DNA of 64,000 nt from Clostridia bacterium. GTDB taxonomy: Bacteria > Bacillota > Clostridia > Christensenellales > Maliibacteriaceae. The notes below the pieces were generated by a model. That model was not told the origin of the DNA and searched no databases. It saw nothing but the letters and a program-made list of their open reading frames with translations. Shown piece by piece: positions 27,741 to 34,532 of the stretch (within the stretch, counting starts at the first letter, position 1; every line of letters starts with the position of its first letter). Where the stretch lies: positions 62,001 through 126,000 of the forward strand of contig JAFRLQ010000135.1 in NCBI GenBank assembly GCA_017431145.1. Reading direction: 5' to 3'. The translations under genes were made by a program, and so were the position numbers.

Positions 27741-29012
27741 ATGAGTTTTCCAGATAGCATTCACCCAAAAGTTGCAGATTTTTTCAGAAAAACGGAATCG
27801 GAACTTTCCGATGCCTATTCTGAAATCGATGCAGTTTCTGTTTCCGTAACCGAACGTGTGCTGAACAGTTTTCGCAAGAACCGTGTAAGTGCCATGCATT
27901 TTTATCCGTCAACCGGTTACGGATATGATGACGCTGCACGCGACAAGCTTGATTTGGTATATGCAGATGCTTTGCAAACTGAAAAAGCAATCGTCAGCCC
28001 ACAGATTGCTTCAGGAACACATGCATTGTCCCTGATGCTTTATGGGATTTCGAAACCGGGCGATAGAATTCTCATTGCATCCGGCACACCGTACGATACG
28101 ATTCATGATGTATTCGGAATCGGAAATACAATCCTTCCACACAGTTTAGCTTCGTTGTCTATTGCAACAACAGTTCTTTCTTTAAAAGACGACCGAATTG
28201 ATCTTGAAGGTCTGGAAGAAAAACTGAAAACATGTGATCCCAGCATTATTTATCTCCAGAGATCACGTGGGTATTCATGGAGAAACGCACTTTCTCTTGA
28301 TGAGATCGAAGAAACTGTTAAAACGATCAGAAAGCATCTGCCAAATGTTATCATAGCGCTTGATAACTGTTATGGAGAGTTCACACAAAAAATCGAACCA
28401 AGCGCACTTGGCATTGATATCATGGCAGGTTCTTTGATTAAGAATCCCGGCGGAGGGCTGGCTCCAACAGGCGGGTATATTGCAGGTAAAGCGGATCTCG
28501 TGCGTCTTGTCGCAGATCGAATGACCGTTCCCGGGATCGGTCGTGAAATAGGTTCCTATGCCGGTTCTTATATACCTTTTTATCAGGGTTTATTCCTGGC
28601 TCCTCATGTTGTCGCACAAAGCAAAAAAACCGCTGTACTGATTGCTGCGGTTTTTGAAAAGCTTGGCTTTGAGACGCTTCCCTCAAAATCCGCTTTACGA
28701 AATGATATCGTTCAATCAGTTCGTTTTAATACAGCAGAACAAATGATTTCATTCTGTAAAAGTGTCCAGAGTTTTTCGCCGGTAGACAGTTATGTCACTC
28801 CGGAACCATCAGATATGCCTGGGTATTCCGATAAGGTCATTATGGCCGCTGGAACGTTTATCCAGGGATCGTCGATAGAATGGAGCGCTGACGGACCGAT
28901 TCGTCCGCCGTATACATGTTATATACAGGGCGGATTGACCTACGAACATGGAAAAATCGCTTTTTCACATGCTGTCGATGATCTTTATCGAAACGGCTTG
29001 ATAACTCTGTGA
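27741..29012 (+). CDS. Methionine gamma-lyase family PLP protein
   Basis: 423 residues of the family annotated as aluminium resistance protein or methionine gamma-lyase family (YnbB in B. subtilis, next to miaA/hfq there too). A type I PLP fold with SGTHALSLML near 91-100, the LDNCYGEF Asp-containing strand (about 208-214), and the PLP Lys234 in GSLIKNPGGG. The activity is not established; family membership alone suggests Cys/Met metabolism. It follows miaA by 28 bp and is closed by a terminator. Confidence 0.88.
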   Translation: MSFPDSIHPKVADFFRKTESELSDAYSEIDAVSVSVTERVLNSFRKNRVSAMHFYPSTGYGYDDAARDKLDLVYADALQTEKAIVSPQIASGTHALSLMLYGISKPGDRILIASGTPYDTIHDVFGIGNTILPHSLASLSIATTVLSLKDDRIDLEGLEEKLKTCDPSIIYLQRSRGYSWRNALSLDEIEETVKTIRKHLPNVIIALDNCYGEFTQKIEPSALGIDIMAGSLIKNPGGGLAPTGGYIAGKADLVRLVADRMTVPGIGREIGSYAGSYIPFYQGLFLAPHVVAQSKKTAVLIAAVFEKLGFETLPSKSALRNDIVQSVRFNTAEQMISFCKSVQSFSPVDSYVTPEPSDMPGYSDKVIMAAGTFIQGSSIEWSADGPIRPPYTCYIQGGLTYEHGKIAFSHAVDDLYRNGLITL

Positions 29013-29030
29013 AAGTTGAACTCCAGAATC

Positions 29031-29066
29031 AAACGGCACCGGATAAACCGGTGCCGTTTGTTATAT
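29031..29066 (+). terminator. Terminator closing the plus-strand arm
   Basis: A perfect 12-bp stem (29031-29042 with 29048-29059) with loop ATAAA, then GTTATATT. It lies between the PLP enzyme and the convergent lexA. Confidence 0.85.
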
Positions 29067-29119
29067 TATGATTCTCAAGGTTTACAATAATAGACAGCAG
29101 GAATCTTCCGATTATCACA

Positions 29120-29800
29120 TTAGAACTGTCTGAGCAAGGCAACAACTTTGCCGAGTATCTGAACATCACGAACAAGAATCGGAGAATACATATCGTTTTC
29201 GGGTTGAAGTCTTATATAATCCGCCTCTTTGAAGAAGCGTTTAACCGTCACTTCATCATCTATCATCGCAACAACAATCTCACCGTTTCTCGCTGTGATC
29301 TGGCTGTGTACCACAACATAATCACCGTCAAGAATACCGGCCTGAATCATACTGTCTCCATGAACATTCAGAATAAACGTATCTGTTGAATCCCCTCTTA
29401 TAAACGAAAGGGGAAGAGGGATCATATCTTCAATATTCTGCTCAGCGAGAATGGGAACACCCGCAGCCACATTTCCTACGATCGGAATTCCTTCAATTGC
29501 GTGATGAAGCATAAACTCATCATCTGAAGTCGGGACATACTGATAAGGATCAAAACTCTTTCTGGTGTTCTGTTTTTCTCTGGAGCTTCTTACTACCTTC
29601 ATAACACGTGATTTTTTCTCATCACGAATCAAATATCCCTTAACTTCGAGGCTCTTTAAATGCTGATGTACAGAGGATGTCGAACTTAAACCAACAGCTG
29701 CACAGATTTCTCTAACAGAAGGAGAATATCCGTTCTCTTCCTGAAAATCCTCAATAAAATCAAGGATCTCCATTTGTTTTTGTGAACCTGCTCTAGACAT
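29120..29800 (-). CDS. lexA: SOS repressor LexA
   Basis: 226 residues. The N-terminal winged helix (about 1-65) has SVREICAAVGLSSTSSVHQHL. The self-cleavage site is Ala113-Gly114 in VAAGVP, and the catalytic dyad is Ser150 (HGDSM) and Lys187 (EVTVKRF). The linker is longish (about 70-100). The start is the ATG 12 bp after GAAAGG; an in-frame TTG four codons upstream almost touches the SD. It diverges from a small membrane-protein gene, and both promoters carry LexA boxes, so it is autoregulated. Confidence 0.97.
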   Translation of the reverse strand: MSRAGSQKQMEILDFIEDFQEENGYSPSVREICAAVGLSSTSSVHQHLKSLEVKGYLIRDEKKSRVMKVVRSSREKQNTRKSFDPYQYVPTSDDEFMLHHAIEGIPIVGNVAAGVPILAEQNIEDMIPLPLSFIRGDSTDTFILNVHGDSMIQAGILDGDYVVVHSQITARNGEIVVAMIDDEVTVKRFFKEADYIRLQPENDMYSPILVRDVQILGKVVALLRQF

Positions 29801-29833
29801 GGCATCAGACAACCTTTCTTGCTTTATAGTCCG

Positions 29834-29873
29834 ATTATAAACGCAAAATAATAATTTGTCAAACGATTGTTCG
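29834..29873 (-). promoter_or_regulatory. lexA promoter with LexA box
   Basis: On the minus strand there is a perfect TTGACA (29862-29857), a 17-bp spacer and TATAAT (29839-29834). CGAACAATCGTTTG (29873-29860, minus) fits the Firmicutes LexA consensus CGAAC-N4-GTTYG and overlaps the -35, consistent with autorepression. Confidence 0.88.
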
Positions 29874-29892
29874 CAATTTGTTCATTTTTCTG

Positions 29893-29948
29893 TTGACACC
29901 AAACAAACGTTTGTTTATAATTGAAACATGAAAACGAACATTTGTTGT
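29893..29948 (+). promoter_or_regulatory. SOS promoter of the small membrane protein, two or three LexA boxes
   Basis: Perfect consensus TTGACA (29893-29898), a 17-bp spacer and TATAAT (29916-29921). The spacer holds the palindrome AAACAAACGTTTGTTT (29901-29916). This contains two overlapping AAC-N4-GTT boxes, the best being CAAACAAACGTTTG (29900-29913). A weaker box, CGAACATTTGTTGT (29935-29948), lies downstream of the start point. Bound LexA would occlude RNA polymerase fully. Confidence 0.85.
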
Positions 29949-29960
29949 GGGGGCTTCAAG

Positions 29961-30146
29961 ATGAAAAGGAACGTTTTGGTGATTGGGAACATGAAACGCT
30001 TTGTTACTTTTATGATCATCTATACACTGATGATCGCAGCAATCGTAGCCGGATTGTTTTTCATGATTACTTTTTTGCGTCTTTCTGTTTCCGCCCAGCC
30101 AGTCGAAACTCTGATTTCTCTTTCTGACAGCACATTATTGATCTGA
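29961..30146 (+). CDS. Small SOS-controlled membrane protein
   Basis: 61 residues: a short basic N-terminus (MKRNVLVIGNMKRF), one hydrophobic helix (about 14-38), then a polar tail of about 23 residues. The ATG is preceded by GGGGG (29949-29953) with a 7-bp gap, an SD form used elsewhere in this window. An in-frame ATG at 29928 coincides with the predicted transcription start and would make a leaderless 72-residue form. The position matches yneA of Bacilli (divergent from lexA, SOS cell-division inhibitor), but no LysM domain is present. The function as division inhibitor or toxin-like peptide is inference. Its 3' end overlaps the convergent recombinase gene by 12 bp. Confidence 0.65.
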   Translation: MKRNVLVIGNMKRFVTFMIIYTLMIAAIVAGLFFMITFLRLSVSAQPVETLISLSDSTLLI

Positions 30147-31205
30147 ATCAAACGCTTCTGTTGCATCATCTTCGCGAAGCGTTACTGCTTTTGCAGCCAT
30201 ACGTCTACGATCTTCGCTCATTGCTGCATAATGCTTTCTGGTCGTGTTTACATCTGAATGTCCTAATACATCAGCAACAAGATAGATATCACCGGTTTCT
30301 TTGTAAAGATTCGTTCCAAATGTGCTCCGGAGTTTATGCGGCGTTATTTTCTTTAAAGGCGTGCTGATCTGGGCATATTTTTTTACCAGATTCTGTACAG
30401 CTCTCACTGAAATCCTTTTCTTCTGCATCGAAAGAAACAACGCATTTTCGTGCCCGGGAACCGCCTCGATTTTTTCTCGTTCTGATAAATAACTCTTCAG
30501 CGCTTCTTCGACTTCAGTCCAGAAATAAAGCGTGGATACTTTTCCGCCTTTTCGCGTCACGCGGAAAGCATCGCTGTTGAAATCAATATCTTCTATATTC
30601 AGACCACATAATTCACTAATACGTATTCCTGTGCCCAAAAAGAGCGTTAGAATCGCAGTATCACGTGTTTTCGTATATTGATGGAATGCTTTCTGACGCG
30701 GTGAGAGTTGTTCCGGATCTTCAACTTCATCCAGCAGTTTTGCAACTTCATCCGGTTCAAGCCTGATGATATCCTTTTGATGAAGTTTAGGCGCATCAAC
30801 GATAGCAGTAATGTTCTTTTCAACAAGATTATGCTTGAAAAGGTATTTGTAAAGCGTACGAAGGCTCGCAAGCTTTCTGGATTTGCCTGATTCATGATTT
30901 TCGATTTCTTTGCCTGATTGGGTATAATAAAGATTCAGGTATTCCAGATATCGTTCGATTTCAGTCGAAGTAACTTTATTCATATCTTCAACGGTAATTT
31001 CATCGATTTCTTTTGCCTGGCACCAGGATAGTTCACTGATCATATATCGAAAGAACTGTTTAAAATCGTATGCGTAGTTGATCCTTGTGAGAATAGAAGT
31101 CTGAGGCTCAATCGCTACAAAAAAAGAATATAAAAATTCAGGAAGCTCTTTCATGAGGCCTCGAAGTTTTTCAATATTGTGTTTTTCTTTCAATTTATCA
31201 GCCAT
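30135..31205 (-). CDS. Tyrosine recombinase, XerS-like
   Basis: 356 residues. An N-terminal SAM-like core-binding domain (about 25-130) and a C-terminal catalytic domain with all signature residues: Arg195 (TGIRISE), Lys222 (RKGGK), His290 and Arg293 (HKLR), His316 (LGHSD), nucleophile Tyr326. Length and the segment LSPRQKAFHQYTKTRDTAIL resemble the single-recombinase XerS of streptococci, suggesting chromosome-dimer resolution rather than phage integration. No phage genes flank it. The start is the ATG 9 bp after GAGGT; an ATG seven codons upstream precedes that SD. It is tail-to-tail with the SOS small gene. Confidence 0.85.
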   Translation of the reverse strand: MADKLKEKHNIEKLRGLMKELPEFLYSFFVAIEPQTSILTRINYAYDFKQFFRYMISELSWCQAKEIDEITVEDMNKVTSTEIERYLEYLNLYYTQSGKEIENHESGKSRKLASLRTLYKYLFKHNLVEKNITAIVDAPKLHQKDIIRLEPDEVAKLLDEVEDPEQLSPRQKAFHQYTKTRDTAILTLFLGTGIRISELCGLNIEDIDFNSDAFRVTRKGGKVSTLYFWTEVEEALKSYLSEREKIEAVPGHENALFLSMQKKRISVRAVQNLVKKYAQISTPLKKITPHKLRSTFGTNLYKETGDIYLVADVLGHSDVNTTRKHYAAMSEDRRRMAAKAVTLREDDATEAFDSDQ

Positions 31206-31260
31206 AAAGCTTTTACCTCGAAACAAAGGACTTTTCTTCGTTAATTATAGCATTTCGACC

Positions 31261-31318
31261 TAAAAAGCGTCAATCTCTGCGTAAAACTTTTCTTTTACGC
31301 ATAGATTGACGCCTTTTT
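31261..31318 (-). terminator. Bidirectional terminator after rnhA
   Basis: 20-bp arms with one mismatch (31267-31286 and 31293-31312) with loop CTTTTC. Reading on the minus strand, the hairpin runs into TTTTT, closing proC-rnhA. On the plus strand it is also followed by TTTTT. Confidence 0.85.
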
Positions 31319-31331
31319 GCCTCTCTTACAC

Positions 31332-31805
31332 TTAGTCCGTTTTGCTGCTCTCAGCCTCTTCTTTTAATGATTTGTGAGTCGTGATTTCTTTTCTTGCTAA
31401 TTCATCGCAGCGATTGTTTTCCGGATTATCACTATGTCCTTTAACTTTAATCCATTGAACCGAATGGATTTTGATCAAATCAAGAATCTCTTTCCAAAGA
31501 TCGATATTCTCAACACTCTTTTTTGATGCGTTTTTCCACCCGTTTCCAACCCATTTATCGATCCACTTCTTCTCAAATGCATTAACCAGATATGCACTGT
31601 CAGAATACAAATCCACCTGACACGGATATTTCAGTTTTTTCAATGCATTTATCGGTCCAAGAAGCTCCATGCGGTTATTTGTTGTGTCTGCTTCAAAACC
31701 TGACAATTCAAGCCGATGCTCATCATAAATCAACACCGCGGCCCAACCGCCAGGCCCGGGATTTCCTGAACAAGCTCCATCCGTATAAATCGTTACTTTC
31801 TTCAT
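31332..31805 (-). CDS. rnhA: Ribonuclease HI
   Basis: 157 residues. It degrades the RNA strand of RNA:DNA hybrids. The catalytic set is complete: Asp9 (IYTDGACSGNPGPGG), Glu47 (NNRMELLG), Asp69 (YSDSAY), His124 and Asp134 (VKGHSDNPENNRCDELAR). Downstream of proC by 22 bp and followed by a strong terminator. Confidence 0.96.
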   Translation of the reverse strand: MKKVTIYTDGACSGNPGPGGWAAVLIYDEHRLELSGFEADTTNNRMELLGPINALKKLKYPCQVDLYSDSAYLVNAFEKKWIDKWVGNGWKNASKKSVENIDLWKEILDLIKIHSVQWIKVKGHSDNPENNRCDELARKEITTHKSLKEEAESSKTD

Positions 31806-31827
31806 GCAACCACCATGAGGTTTACAA

Positions 31828-32631
31828 TTATTCGTTAGCCATATCTAACATTTTCTTTGTTGCCGTAATCACGGCATTCATCACCGTTCCGCGGAAAGCG
31901 CCTTTTTCAAGCTCGTGAACGCCAAGAATTGTCGATCCTTTTGGCGAGCAAACAGCATCTTTCAGCGCGCCGGGATGCTGCTGGGTTTCGAGCACCATCT
32001 TTCCGGCCCCCACTGCAGCCTGCGCAGCAAGCTGTAAAGCCAGATTTCTCGGAAGCCCCATCGCAACTCCCCCATCTGCCATTGCTTCGATCATCATATA
32101 ATAATACGCAGGACCGCAGCCGCAAACGCCAGACAGTGCTTCGATCTGATTCTCGTGAATGTAAACCACTTCCCCCAGGCCTTCGATCAATGACACAACG
32201 GTTTCACGTTCTGCCGCAGTCAATTCTGCCTCTGCATTAATAGCAAATACCCCTGCCCCCACATTGCAAGGTGTATTCGGCATGGTGTTCACAACTGTAA
32301 CCTCTTCAGGTATCAAAGTATAAAGTCTTTTCAGATTCCAGCCGGTCACAACTGAAACTACGATCTGTCCGCTTTTTCTCCAGTCGTCCTTGATTTCAGC
32401 CAAAACTGCCTCCGTATAGTATGGTTTCACCGCCAGAAATACGATATCACACGTATTCGCAATCTCATTATTCGATGATGGCTGCACACCATACTCTTCA
32501 GCTCTTTTCGTTGTACGTTCCTGATTCGAAGCTGAAACAAGAATCTCTTTATTCGAAACTTTGCCCGATTTCAGAATTCCCTTGAGTATTGCACCGCCCA
32601 TATTACCGCAGCCGATAAAACCGATAGTCAT
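31828..32631 (-). CDS. proC: Pyrroline-5-carboxylate reductase
   Basis: 267 residues, full length. It makes proline from P5C using NAD(P)H. The N-terminal Rossmann motif is IGFIGCGNMGGAILKG; VNTMPNTPCNVGAG and the C-terminal signature around SGVCGCGPAYYYMMIEAMADGGVAMGL are present. It is the first gene of a proC-rnhA pair. proA/proB are not in the window. Confidence 0.96.
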   Translation of the reverse strand: MTIGFIGCGNMGGAILKGILKSGKVSNKEILVSASNQERTTKRAEEYGVQPSSNNEIANTCDIVFLAVKPYYTEAVLAEIKDDWRKSGQIVVSVVTGWNLKRLYTLIPEEVTVVNTMPNTPCNVGAGVFAINAEAELTAAERETVVSLIEGLGEVVYIHENQIEALSGVCGCGPAYYYMMIEAMADGGVAMGLPRNLALQLAAQAAVGAGKMVLETQQHPGALKDAVCSPKGSTILGVHELEKGAFRGTVMNAVITATKKMLDMANE

Positions 32632-32687
32632 TTTTATTTCAACGCTTCCTTTCCTTTTGTTCTTAATTAATCATACAATAAAAAGCC

Positions 32688-32721
32688 ATAAAAAAAGAGA
32701 CCCATTTTTCAATGGGTCTCT
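32688..32721 (-). terminator. Terminator of the class II aldolase gene
   Basis: On the minus strand AGAGACCCATT, a GAAA loop and AATGGGTCTCT form an 11-bp stem followed by TTTTTT. Confidence 0.92.
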
Positions 32722-32732
32722 GGTGCAATTGC

Positions 32733-33635
32733 TTATTCAGCCATAGTTGCCTGATTGAAGCTGGAAACACCAATCGGTTTGGTCTCCCAAGCCTGTCCAG
32801 CAGAACCGAAGTTCTCGATCTGGAATTTCAGGCGATCTTTCCAAGCGTTAACAAGGATATCCCAGATTGCATATGCGCCGTTTCCGGTAAGATCTGCAGC
32901 CTGCACAGCTTTGCCAGCGTAGAACAGCAGCTCGTTGCAGATATTGACCTTGTTGATTCCTTCATGGCATGCACGATGCAGGTTTTCATCACCGGTGCCG
33001 GAACCGCCGTGCATAACAAGCGGGAACTCATTGGTAACCTTCTTGATTTCAGCAAGACGCTCAAAATCAATATGAGGAATGATATTCTTTGCATATGCGC
33101 CATGTGCGCTACCGATAGAAACTGCCAGGCAATCAATTCCAGTCTGCTGGATATAATCAACTGCCTCTGCAGGATCAGTCAGGATAGAAGTACCCGTGAC
33201 GTCTTCACCGGAACCGACATGTCCCAGCTCAGCTTCAACGGAAACACCGACAGCATGTGCGATCGGAACGATCTCTTTTACCATTGCAAGGTTCTGCTCA
33301 TAAGGGAACATGGAACGGTCAACCATGATAGAAGTAAATCCAGCACGAAGAGCCGTAATGGGATCCCTGAGAAGAGCAACACTTGCATGTCCGCCATGAT
33401 CAAGGTTGATTGCAACGGGAACAGTTGACTGATTCGCCAGCACGGTCAGATATTTGCCAAAGAAGACAAGATCCGGATGTGCAGAATAGCCGACATCGAT
33501 AATAATGGGAGAATTCAGTTCTTCCGCTGCTTCGATTGCAGCACGCGCTTCCCTTTCGCCGCCAACGTTAGGTGCAGGAACACCATAGTATCCCTTATTG
33601 GCGTGATCGAGGATTTCTTTCATGGTTACGAGCAT
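32733..33635 (-). CDS. Class II fructose-bisphosphate / ketose-bisphosphate aldolase
   Basis: 300 residues. Zinc-dependent aldol cleavage of ketose 1,6-bisphosphates. Zinc-site and phosphate-loop motifs are seen: INLDHGGH, the VEAELGHVGS region, VSIGSAHGAY and LVMHGGSGTG. Members cleave fructose- or tagatose-bisphosphate, which cannot be told apart here; the short, plain version without the extra loops of FbaA suggests the general ketose-bisphosphate group. AAGGAG is 9-10 bp before the ATG. A promoter with an operator-like inverted repeat lies upstream, hinting at dedicated sugar control. Confidence 0.9.
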   Translation of the reverse strand: MLVTMKEILDHANKGYYGVPAPNVGGEREARAAIEAAEELNSPIIIDVGYSAHPDLVFFGKYLTVLANQSTVPVAINLDHGGHASVALLRDPITALRAGFTSIMVDRSMFPYEQNLAMVKEIVPIAHAVGVSVEAELGHVGSGEDVTGTSILTDPAEAVDYIQQTGIDCLAVSIGSAHGAYAKNIIPHIDFERLAEIKKVTNEFPLVMHGGSGTGDENLHRACHEGINKVNICNELLFYAGKAVQAADLTGNGAYAIWDILVNAWKDRLKFQIENFGSAGQAWETKPIGVSSFNQATMAE

Positions 33636-33688
33636 GATAACAAATCTCCTTAGAATTTTTTTCGGGTTTTCCCCAAATTGCCGCAGTA

Positions 33689-33718
33689 ATTATATCACTT
33701 TGAAAACCATGTTTTCAA
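33689..33718 (-). promoter_or_regulatory. Aldolase promoter with overlapping inverted repeat
   Basis: Minus strand: TTGAAA (33718-33713), an 18-bp spacer and TATAAT (33694-33689). The -35 and spacer form a perfect inverted repeat, TTGAAAAC-ATG-GTTTTCAA (8-bp arms, 33700-33718), a probable repressor site. Confidence 0.65.
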
Positions 33719-33779
33719 CATATGATAGTTCGTTTAAGCTTCCTTTGATCGATCATTAGAAAGAAATAAACTGTTTTGA

Positions 33780-34319
33780 TTAATAGTTCTCAGCTTTGAT
33801 ACGGAAATAGCTCTTCGGATGGTTGCATACAGGACATACTTCCGGTGCTTCTTTTCCGATATGGATATGTCCGCAGTTACCGCACTGCCAGATCATATCA
33901 CCGTCACGCGAGAAAACAATGCCGCCCTCTACGTTTGCGAGGAGTTTACGATATCTTTCTTCATGTTCCTTTTCAATCGCACCCACTCCTTCAAACAGTA
34001 CTGCGATTTCTTCAAAACCTTCTTCTCTGGCAACCTTCGCAAATTCGGCATACATCTCAGTCCATTCAAAGTTCTCTCCATTTGCTGCATCAAGCAGATT
34101 TTCCTCTGTTTTCGGTACTGCTCCGTCATGCAGCAGTTTGAACCAGAGCTTTGCATGCTCTTTCTCGTTTGCAGCGGTTTCCTCGAAGATCTCCGCAATC
34201 TGGACATAACCATCCTTTTTCGCCTGCGATGCATAATACGAATACTTGTTACGCGCCTGAGACTCTCCTGCAAATGCCGTCTGCAGGTTTTGTTCTGTTT
34301 TTGAACCTTTTAAATCCAT
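33780..34319 (-). CDS. rbr: Rubrerythrin
   Basis: 179 residues. A peroxide-reducing non-haem iron protein of anaerobes. The N-terminal four-helix ferritin-like domain carries the di-iron ligands ([38 protein letters not shown]). The C-terminal rubredoxin-type domain has C-x2-C pairs (CGNCGHIH and CPVCNHP). A strong SD, GGAGGAGC, precedes the ATG. It stands alone between the aldolase gene and the divergent dehydrogenase. Confidence 0.97.
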   Translation of the reverse strand: MDLKGSKTEQNLQTAFAGESQARNKYSYYASQAKKDGYVQIAEIFEETAANEKEHAKLWFKLLHDGAVPKTEENLLDAANGENFEWTEMYAEFAKVAREEGFEEIAVLFEGVGAIEKEHEERYRKLLANVEGGIVFSRDGDMIWQCGNCGHIHIGKEAPEVCPVCNHPKSYFRIKAENY

Positions 34320-34439
34320 TTTGCTCCTCCATTCTTCTGTTCTGCAAGAACCTTGTAATTTCTATACAGATACTCAAGTCGCAGAACGATCATTTTTATA
34401 TCATTCTATTCTTAATAATTGCAAATATCAATGTCACAA

Positions 34440-34457
34440 AAAATTGTATACAATTTT
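34440..34457. promoter_or_regulatory. 18-bp perfect palindrome, candidate operator
   Basis: AAAATTGTATACAATTTT ends 11 bp before the -35 of the dehydrogenase promoter, in the rbr/dehydrogenase divergent region. The TTGTATACAA core resembles operators of GntR-type regulators; which regulator binds is unknown. Confidence 0.5.
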
Positions 34458-34468
34458 AAGCTATTATC

Positions 34469-34497
34469 TTGACTCTGTTAATTATTCTTTATATACT
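34469..34497 (+). promoter_or_regulatory. Promoter of the semialdehyde dehydrogenase gene
   Basis: TTGACT (34469-34474), a 17-bp spacer and TATACT (34492-34497). Transcription would start about 29 bp before the ATG. Confidence 0.8.
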
Positions 34498-34532
34498 TGT
34501 TTAAGAATCTTAATTAAGGAGTGACAAACAAC

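Noticed and set aside
29921-30127. Alternative frame over the SOS small gene
   Set aside because: It starts at TTG inside the promoter region and gives a charged, non-conserved-looking protein, while the overlapping frame has an SD and a clean membrane helix.
30135-31205. Integrase as a sign of a prophage or genomic island
   Set aside because: No phage, transfer or toxin genes, no tRNA attachment site and no direct repeats were seen; the neighbours are housekeeping genes.
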